64,000 nt of DNA, from positions 186,001 through 250,000 of the forward strand of contig JAGKQI010000024.1 in the NCBI GenBank assembly GCA_018806915.1, written 5' to 3'. A model generated the notes under the pieces. The model worked only from the letters and a program-made list of their open reading frames with translations, was not told where the DNA came from and did no database searches. The DNA is from Phytophthora colocasiae (taxonomy: Eukaryota > Oomycota > Peronosporomycetes > Peronosporales > Peronosporaceae). Both the position numbers and the translations under genes were made by a program. This document shows, piece after piece, positions 57,398-64,000 of this stretch. Numbering within the stretch: position 1 is the stretch's first letter; every line of letters begins with the position of its first letter.

Positions 57398-58303
57398 TCT
57401 GGCCGGCGCGCTCTTTGCGCAGAGGGCAGTTGGGCCTCAGATGTGTGGGACTACCGCACGTGTAGCACCGGCGGGTGCTCATACGCTGCACCGCAGCTCG
57501 TAGCTCGGCTACTTCATCTTCAGCATAGCTGAGGTCCATGGGCTCGGGTCCACCGGACCCTGTGCTGTTAGCACCGACCCTCGACAACTTAAAGTTGTGT
57601 TCGGCATTCAGTGCCACGCTGACAGCGTCCTCGAAGGTGCGAGGATTCTGACGGAATGCCTCCGTCCTGGCCACGCCAGCTCGTAAACCTTCCATGAAGA
57701 TGGTCACGGTGACCACCTCAGGTAGAGGGTCGGCAGCCATACCGGCAATGAGCGTGCGCAGCTCTTGGACATAGTCCACCAGGTCCTTCTTGCCCTGTCG
57801 GCAAGCAAGGAAGCGTGAACGCACGCGATACGCCTGGTTAGGCGGAGCAAACACTTGCGTAAGCTTGGCCTTAAGCTCACCCCAAGTGGGGAAGGCCATT
57901 TCTACCGCCGTCCCAGACGTCAAGGCCCATTCTCGTGCTCGCCGTTCGAGCTTAGAGATGGCGAACGCCACGCGTTGGCCTTCCAACTGGAGCATAGCAG
58001 CCCCCATGGCCATTTCGACCTCTCGGGTCCACAACAGGAGGTTCTCTCCTTCGTGCCCGTGAAAGGTCTTCACGCTGAGCGTGACGGGCTTAGCTCTCGG
58101 AGCGGGGTTAACCCCTTTTACATTCCGTTGGATGTGCTCAACGAGAGCGTTTCGTACGAGGCAAATGCCTCCAGGCGCGCGTTGACGGCTTCCGGCCCTT
58201 GAGACGCAAGGTGCGTCATACCTTCAGGGCCCAGCAAGGACGTAAGCTTGTTAAGCGTGTCCCGCTGACTCGGAGTCAAGTGAGCGTATGCTTCTTGCTC
58301 CAT
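57333..58303 (-). pseudogene. D1 gag
   Basis: ATG 58303 (MEQEAYAHLTPSQRDTLNKL). After ASYETLSL the frame is lost by a one-base change near 58133, giving a premature TAA; the next frame resumes as [12 protein letters not shown] and continues through [18 protein letters not shown], the capsid domain and one zinc knuckle ([14 protein letters not shown]). D2 has exactly the same lesion. It ends at TAG 57333, which lies in a 10-bp hairpin; protease is in the +1 frame. Confidence 0.85.
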
Positions 58304-58360
58304 TCTCACAGAGAAACAGTCTTCAACTCAGGAGTTGGATTGACTACAAGTGCTACGAGA

Positions 58361-58773
58361 TGCAGCGGGGCTGCGCAGGTGTGCACGGCACAGAGGAAGT
58401 TTAGTTGACTCGTAGAGTCCTGCTTGCAAGGCACTAGCCTTCGGTTCTATACAAGAACCAAGTATTCCACTAAATACGGGACTCATACAATCAGTGTCCC
58501 TATACCAAAGGACTAACACTAACTATGTAAAATGCAAACTGATTTTTATTTATTTTATTGCCCTAATCCTGAACGTAACGGATTTAGTATCTAACATACT
58601 AAATCCTAATCAAAATGCAATGTGTGGCTCTGAGCTAACTGCCAGCAACTGGCTACATATGTGACATGTGAGAATTACTATGTGTCGTACACAGATCTGT
58701 GACTTGTGACCTGGATGGTGTATACCACACCTACTGTAGCCAAGGCGCGCAGCGCCGTGTAACCCCTGTTACA
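58361..58773 (-). repeat. family D LTR (D1, 5' LTR)
   Basis: In sense orientation TGTAACAGGGG...CCGCTGCA, 413 bp. The right end is TGTAA-like as in family C. It contains an A/T-rich CAATAAAATAAATAAAA segment that may be a TATA or polyadenylation region. A likely primer-binding site TCGTAGCACTTGTAG lies just inside (58344-58358, minus strand). U3 differs strongly from D2. Confidence 0.75.
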
Positions 58774-59347
58774 GCTAAACTCAAAATCAAGGATGGGAAC
58801 CCCAAGGCTCGTCGGGAACACGTCGATCATTATATCGAGACGTTGGGTGATCCCGAACTAGCCGATCGGCTGACCTTGCTTCGGCTCACGGATGTCGAGG
58901 ATCTGGAGGAAGTGCTTTGCGCGCGCGAGAGAGCGAAAAGCAGACAGCGTAAGTCCGCATTCGCCTCGAAATATCGGCAGAAGATACCCGCTAGCGCCTC
59001 AGCAGCGCCAGCTCGGGCTGTAGTGCGCGCAATTCAGGCCCATGATCCAAGTTCAGAGTTAGAAGAAGTCTCAGGATCGGACGGATCCGATTCGAAAGGC
59101 GATCTCCGGAGAATTTATCTTGCCGCGGCTGAAGACAAGCAGATCGGTACTGGGGGGCGTTCCCCACCAGGCGGATCAACCACAATCTCACGCGAACACG
59201 CAAGATCGGAGCCGGATATCGAATCGTCGCAGCTCGCCGGATCATGATCGGAGCCGCTGTTCGCACTGCGGGTCCCGGAAACACACAGATCTTGACTGTT
59301 GGAGGCGTCTAACCTGTGATAAGTGCGGGAAAAGGGGTCACTCAACG
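58774..59347 (+). pseudogene. family B gag relic (B3)
   Basis: Reads LKIKDGNPKARREHVDHYIE and RARERAKSRQRKS-like sequence, then an acidic stretch and, after a frameshift near 59150, two zinc knuckles (CSHC, CDKC), cut at KRGHST. It corresponds to B2 gag residues of about 500-690 but is clearly diverged from B1 and B2. It is bounded by the D1 LTR on the left and a family C LTR on the right, so both may have inserted into it. GATC is frequent here too. Confidence 0.85.
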
Positions 59348-59807
59348 TGTAATGGGTCTACCTAGACCTATTTGATGGCGTACACGTGCACTTACGTGTA
59401 TGAGGAAGCATGCAATTAGAATATACTTAATTTAAGTATATTTTTTTAAATAAGTTTAATTAAATCAAATATAACTAAATTAAACTGCAAAATACCGTAA
59501 AATGAGAACTGTTATTGAATTTGGCATAAGCCAATTATGGACCTCCTAAAACTCTTTGTTATCTATTTCTAAAGGGTCTGCCAACGTGTGGTTGGCAGAA
59601 ACTCTGCTCAGTGATTGGTAGAAATCCGTTACTTTCTACCAATAATATGCACAAATGCACACGAACCACCCAATAATGTGATTCGCCCATGTATCCATCG
59701 GTGTGTACAGCACACCAAGGTCTGAGGCCCATTTCCAACCTCTAACAGTTATCCTAACTGTTAGAGTTACAAGTGGTACATCCACTTGTACGTGTAACCC
59801 GGTTACA
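59348..59807 (-). repeat. family C LTR, isolated copy
   Basis: 460 bp, TGTAATGG...GGTTACA. Same hairpin chain as the other two copies. There is no family C gag beside it and no matching 4-5-bp flanks (AACG against CCAT), so it is a recombined or truncated remnant, not a clean solo LTR. Confidence 0.88.
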
Positions 59808-59975
59808 CCATCCGCCCGTTAAGATTCGACGTATCGGTCTCGATACGTCAATCGACAGAACTTGACAAGACCGTCAAGTCCTCGAGAGAAATCCGAGTTC
59901 ATTTCGCAATAGACTCGCCAACGCTCACGTCTCCGTCCGCTTCTGCGGACGCGCAAGCCCCACCTATATCGGGGA
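59808..59975. other. unassigned fragment with family C-like hairpins
   Basis: 168 bp without a gene. Contains GACGTATCG-GTCT-CGATACGTC and GTCCGC-TTCT-GCGGAC, so it is probably the 3' untranslated end of a diverged family C element attached to the LTR on its left. Confidence 0.45.
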
Positions 59976-60319
59976 TGTTACACGAATGTTTCTCGTTGGT
60001 GTGTGACACACGTGAATACATTTATGTGGGTACATAATGGTGTGGCACACACGAGTAGATACGTGGATGGCCTCAGAGCCTCACGTTGTATTTTGATTAG
60101 GATTTAGTATGTTAGATACTAAAACCGTTACATTTAGGATTAGGGCAATAAAGTCAATAAAAATCAGTTTGCATTTTACATAATTAGTGTTAGTTCCGTC
60201 CAGTATTTAGTGGACTACTTGGTTCTTGTACAGAACCGAAGGCTAGTGCCTTGTAAGCAGGACTCTACGAGTCAACTAAACTTCTTCTGTGCCGTGCACA
60301 CCTGCGCAGCCCCGCTGCA
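59976..60319 (+). repeat. family D LTR (D2, 5' LTR)
   Basis: Probably starts TGTTACACG; ends CCGCTGCA at 60319, followed by the primer-binding-like TCGTAGCACTTGTAG. From TTGTATTTTGATTAGG (about 60086) onward it matches D1; before this point it is unrelated or very diverged, and it lacks about 35 bp near 60200. AATAAA occurs twice near 60150. Confidence 0.65.
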
Positions 60320-60376
60320 TCTCGTAGCACTTGTAGTCAATCCAACTCCTGAGTTGAAGACTGTTTCTCTGTGAGA

Positions 60377-61347
60377 ATGGAGCAAGAAGCATACGCTCAC
60401 TTGACTCCGAGTCAGCGGGACACGCTTAACAAGCTTACGTCCTTGCTGGGCCCTGAAGGTATGGCGCACCTTGCGTCTCAAGGGCCGGAAGCCGTCAACG
60501 CGCGCCTGGAGGCATTTGCCTCGTACGAAACGCTCTCGTTGAGCACATCCAACGGAATGTAAAAGGGGTTAACCCCGCTCCGAGAGCTAAGCCCGTCACG
60601 CTCAGCGTGAAGACCTTTCACGGGCACGAAGGAGAGAACCTCCTGTTGTGGACCCGAGAGGTCGAAATGGCCATGGGGGCTGCTATGCTCCAGTTGGAAG
60701 GCCAACGCGTGGCGTTCGCCATCTCTAAGCTCGAACGGCGAGCACGAGAATGGGCCTTGACGTCTGGGACGTCGGTAGAAATGGCCTTCCCCACTTGGGG
60801 TGAGCTTAAGGCCAAGCTTACGCAAGTGTTTGCTCCGCCTAACCAGGCGTATCGCGTGCGTTCACGCTTCCTTGCTTGCCGACAGGGCAAGAAGGACCTG
60901 GTGGACTATGTCCAAGAGCTGCGCACGCTCATTGCCGGTATGGCTGCCGACCCTCTACCTGAGGTGGTCACCGTGACCATCTTCATGGAAGGTTTACGAG
61001 CTGGCGTGGCCAGGACGGAGGCATTCCGTCAGAATCCTCGCACCTTCGAGGACGCTGTCAGCGTGGCACTGAATGCCGAACACAACTTTAAGTTGTCGAG
61101 GGTCGGTGCTAACAGCACAGGGTCCGGTGGACCCGAGCCCATGGACCTCAGCTATGCTGAAGATGAAGTAGCCGAGCTACGAGCTGCGGTGCAGCGTATG
61201 AGCACCCGCCGGTGCTACACGTGCGGTAGTCCCACACATCTGAGGCCCAACTGCCCTCTGCGCAAAGAGCGCGCCGGCCAGAATGGCCGCAACCCTGCCG
61301 CGGGCCCCGCTTTGGGCTCTGCCCAGGGAAACGACGGCTCCCAGTAG
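60377..61347 (+). pseudogene. D2 gag
   Basis: ATG 60377, MEQEAYAHLTPSQRDTLNKL. The frame is lost at about 60535 and reaches TAA at 60560; the true continuation ([19 protein letters not shown]) is one frame away and then open to TAG 61345-61347. The capsid-type domain has [48 protein letters not shown] and [14 protein letters not shown]. Zinc knuckle [14 protein letters not shown] at 61213-61254. Product about 320 residues if read through. The frame loss is shared with D1. Confidence 0.85.
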
Positions 61348-61366
61348 ACGCGGGGGGTCTACTGGG
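61340..61366 (+). other. 10-bp hairpin over the D gag stop codon
   Basis: CCCAGTAGAC (61340-61349) pairs perfectly with GTCTACTGGG (61357-61366), with loop GCGGGGG. The gag TAG lies in the left arm. It is conserved in D1. A recoding role is possible but unproven. Confidence 0.6.
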
Positions 61367-62029
61367 GAAGAACTGAGTTCTGCAGTGCGTGAGAGGCACT
61401 GGGGCTCAGCCCCGAAGAGCTCCGTGCTCTTGAACACGAAACATGTGAGCAAGCAGGGCTTGTTGGTCGTCCAGGTGGACGTGAAGGGCTTTGAGAAGCC
61501 ATGGATCGTGTTGATCGATTCGGGGGCGTCTGGCAACTATGTCAGACGCTCCATCGTTGAGGGTAGTCAGCAATATGCTGAGGCGCTTCGAGCGCGAAGA
61601 GGTGACACCGTCACTGTCCGTCTAGCGACGGGCGTCCGTGTCACGGTAGCCAAGGTCCCCATGGACCTGCGGCTGAAGTTCTTGGACTTCGATAGCGTGG
61701 AACGCTGCTTGGTCCTGGACCTGGATTCGAGGTACGACCTCATCCTTGGTATGGCGTGGCTGGATCGCCACGAGCCATGGATTGATTGGAGGTCGAAGAC
61801 CTTAGGTGCTACGCACTTCTCTCCTAGTAGAGCTTTGGCGAGTCATGAACCCACCTCTGCTAGGAAGCAGAAGCGCTATTGGCGCGAGCATCGAGCCGAG
61901 TCGGCTATGATGCTGGAAGTCGGTGTGTCCGAGTTGGTGGACAGCACCGAGTGCGAGGACCGCAGTCCTGTTGAGCGCGTAGCGCTGGTTGACAGTGAGT
62001 CAACGTGTGGGCAAAGCTCACGTAACCCC

Positions 62030-62425
62030 TGTGGGGCGGCACGTACTCCGCCGAGTGAAGCCGGTCATGGACCGTCACTGGATGCCGATGGCATCGGGCC
62101 TTACCAGGCCGTGAACTGTGGGGCAGCACGTACTCCGTCGAGTGATACTGGTCGTGGACCAAGTCGATCGCTGAGTGTCTCTGACACTGGACCTGTTACG
62201 GTCATTGATTGTGCAGCGGCACGTACTCCGCTGAGCGGCATCGGTCGTCGACCGAGTGGATCGCAGAGTGTCACTGACACGGGGCCTGAAGGGGCCGAAA
62301 CCTGTGCGGCGGCACGTACTCCGTCTAGTGACGTCGGCGGTAGACCGAGTCAGTTACTGAGTGTCACTGACACTGGGCCGGGCAAGGCCATAACCTGTGC
62401 GGCGACACGTACTCCGTCGAGTGGA
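62030..62425 (+). repeat. 93-bp tandem coding repeats in D2
   Basis: Units start TGTG at 62030, 62117, 62210, 62303 and 62396, mostly 93 bp (31 residues), beginning Cys-(Gly/Ala)-Ala-Ala-Arg-Thr-Pro and containing Thr-Asp-Thr-Gly-Pro. They lie between protease and RT. Confidence 0.88.
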
Positions 62426-63525
62426 CGTTCGTCGGCTAGGCGACGACGTCGTAAGGCCCTATGGGCGAGACGCTCTGCGTCTGAGTCGTCCGTGACGTCA
62501 AGTGTCAACGCACGGGAGGGATGTGGGCAGCTATACACTCTGGTTGATGGAGTGGACGTCAGTGCCGAAGGCAGCGTCCTGCTGGACGACTTGCCAAGTG
62601 TTGACAAGCTCCTTGAGCTAGAGGAGATGTCGTTCGCCGACTTTGGCGGTGCCTTCAAGGCTGGCGAACTCGCCGAGGTAGTCATCGTTCGACCTGAAGA
62701 GGAGTTAAACTCATCGTCCCTCGTTGACGAGTCCGTCTTGGCCGAAGTCAAGAAGGCGTTGAACGCCAGGAGTGGATCGGAGATCCTCAAGAATCCCTCG
62801 GATCCCTTCTACTCCTTGCTGAAGGAATATGGAGACGTTGTCTCAAAGGAACCACCGAGTGGCCTGCCTCCTGACCGAGGCGTTCGTCACGAGATCGACT
62901 TAGTTCCCGGAACTAAATACTGCGTGACCCGGCAGTGGCCTCTTCCTAAAGAGCAATGCGACGTCATTGACGCCTTCTTCCGTGCGAAGCACGCGGCGGG
63001 TCTCGTGCGCGAGAGCAAGTCTCCGCACTCCGCGCCAACGTTCTGTGTCAGAAAGCCGAATGGCAAGTGGCGTATCGTTCACGCTTTTAACAAGCTCAAC
63101 GCTGCCACGATTCCGGCGCAGACGCCGATTCCTAGGAAGGATGTTCTTCAGAACAACATGGTGGGTTGCACTATGTACAGTGCGCTCGACTTAGTCGATG
63201 GGTACTATCAGCTCCTCATGCGAGCCAGTGATATTCCGCGTACAGCGGTGAGCACTCCGAGCGGTATGCTCTGGGAGTGGCTCGTCATGCCCCAAGGGCT
63301 CTCGAATGCGCCTGCAACGTTCAATCGTCTAGTGACGCAGTTGTTCAGGCCCCTACGGGCATTCGCACAGACGTACTTTGACGACGTGTTCGTCCACAGC
63401 CAGGCCGAACACGTCAAGACTGACGTCGAGGTGCACGTGGAACACGTGAGAGCTGTGCTCGAGTGCATGCGCACGAACAAACTGTACGCCAACGCAGACA
63501 AGTGCGTCTTTGGCGCGGAAGAAAT

Positions 63526-64000
63526 TGTGGTGAAGCGCGAATAAGAAATCCGAGAAAAGGCAACGTCAAGCCCAGAGAGAGTCGGATCAAGCGACAGGGG
63601 CCTCTGGCGAAGCAAGATGTCAGTTGATGACCCCAGATTGCGCGAACGATGGCTGACGAATGGATCCAGATCGATGTTCGTCTGGATCTCGCCAGCGATG
63701 AATGGATGGCGTCTTGGTCGAGTGAGACTAAGTGATTGGAGAACCCGCCGTGCGGTCCCGCGTGGCGGCTCAGGGTCGGAGGAGAAAAGGGCGCCTTGCC
63801 TGAGGTCGCATGAGAAGGAGATCAAGGCAGCAGAGGGTCGGGACCGGTGCGATCTATGGTGGGCCGGTGACAACATAACCGTGAGATGCTGCCGAGGGGA
63901 CCTGATGGCAGTGTTAGTCGCATGGGGAGTGGTGATCAAGTCCGGGAAGCTCAAGACCTGGAATGTCGACGACACAGGCACGCGAGATCAAGTATGAAGG
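63526..64000 (+). repeat. start of a diverged family-B-like LTR (B4)
   Basis: TGTGGTGAAGCG matches the family B LTR start exactly; later parts align only loosely (AGAGTCGGA-CAAGCGACAGGGG). GATC is frequent. It interrupts D2 RT and runs off the window. An open frame at 63617-63997 has no recognisable protein and is probably chance. Confidence 0.65.

Larger units (their letters stand above)
39413..58773 (-). mobile_element. family D Ty3/gypsy element D1, interrupted by B2
   Basis: Minus-strand element: 5' LTR 58361-58773, gag 58303-57333, protease and spacer 57397-55966, B2 insertion, then RT, RNase H and integrase 42129-39413, cut at the integrase C-terminus by the family C LTR. Its 3' LTR is not seen. 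GGAC flanks B2 on both sides, and the uninterrupted site is present in D2 near 62715. D1 and D2 share unusual lesions. Confidence 0.88.
59976..63525 (+). mobile_element. family D element D2, 5' LTR to RT, cut by B4
   Basis: A plus-strand copy of family D, nearly identical internally to D1 but inverted. LTR 59976-60319, gag 60377-61347, pol from 61283 to mid-RT, where a family-B-like LTR begins at 63526. The uninterrupted B2 target site is at about 62700-62725. Confidence 0.85.
61283..63525 (+). pseudogene. D2 pol: protease, repeat spacer, RT (truncated)
   Basis: Open from 61283 to 63544, the last codons coming from the B4 LTR (VVKRE). It overlaps gag in the +1 frame. Protease VLIDSGASGNYVRR is near 61510, with LGMAWLDRHEPW. 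Next come 31-residue tandem repeats (62030-62425), a basic ARRRRRKALWARR stretch, an acidic leader (VDKLLELEEMSFADFGGAFK) and RT: KSPHSAPTFCVRKP, IPAQTPIPRKDV, SALDLVDGYYQL, MPQGLSNAPATF, YFDD near 63376. It breaks at FGAEE, before the RT thumb; D1 continues there with IPFLGCFIGKHG. Confidence 0.88.

Noticed and set aside
59348..59807. Clean solo LTR of family C
   Set aside because: Flanking 4-5 bp do not match, so it is not a simple LTR-LTR recombination product in place.
63617..63997. 126-codon open frame at the right end
   Set aside because: It lies in a diverged family-B-like LTR, has no recognisable motif, and the start codon context fits chance.
1..64000. Host genes, tRNA or rRNA
   Set aside because: No domain, intron-exon pattern or RNA gene structure outside the retroelements could be supported by reading.

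Overview
The window is eukaryotic and is built almost entirely from LTR retrotransposons, nested, inverted and in varying decay. I recognise no host gene, tRNA, rRNA or CRISPR array. The polyproteins (Ty3/gypsy with chromodomain integrases, gypsy elements with two RNase H domains, one Ty1/copia) most resemble those of oomycetes such as Phytophthora. That is inference from remembered protein motifs, not a database result.

Layout. 1-2512: 3' part of a Ty1/copia element. 2513-17568: family A (gypsy, +), with gag, pol, a long gene on the opposite strand and a 3' LTR; its 5' LTR is absent. 17569-39412: family C (gypsy, -), made of a stray gag start, a shared LTR, the 3' half of pol, a nested complete family B element (B1, 22282-36062, -, 4-bp target duplication ATCT), then the gag and protease half and a second LTR. 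39413-58773: family D (D1, -), split by a second complete family B element (B2, 42130-55961, +, target duplication GGAC). 58774-59347: family B gag relic (B3). 59348-59807: lone family C LTR. 59976-63525: second D copy (D2, +), inverted relative to D1. 63526-64000: start of a diverged family-B-like LTR (B4).

A and B share a design: gag; a GTTAAAC slip heptamer directly before the gag stop, followed by a two-stem fold with a 7-nt linker; pol with protease, reverse transcriptase, a gypsy RNase H that has lost catalytic aspartates, a second intact-looking RNase H, integrase and chromodomain; then a long convergent gene on the opposite strand before the 3' LTR. The antisense proteins of A and B are recognisably related at their C-termini. 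This is the best candidate here for an undescribed system.

Three hidden sequence signatures separate the families. Family B is saturated with GATC. Family A is saturated with TCTGA/TCAGA. Family C, in LTR and coding sequence alike, is a near-continuous chain of short perfect hairpins that related family D lacks at the corresponding RT positions. Apart from B2 gag, nearly every reading frame carries stops or frameshifts, so most genes are given as pseudogenes. LTR-pair differences counted by eye (B1 8-9 in 1.3 kb, B2 about 11 in 1.28 kb, C about 7 in 0.46 kb) fit C being older than the B insertions.
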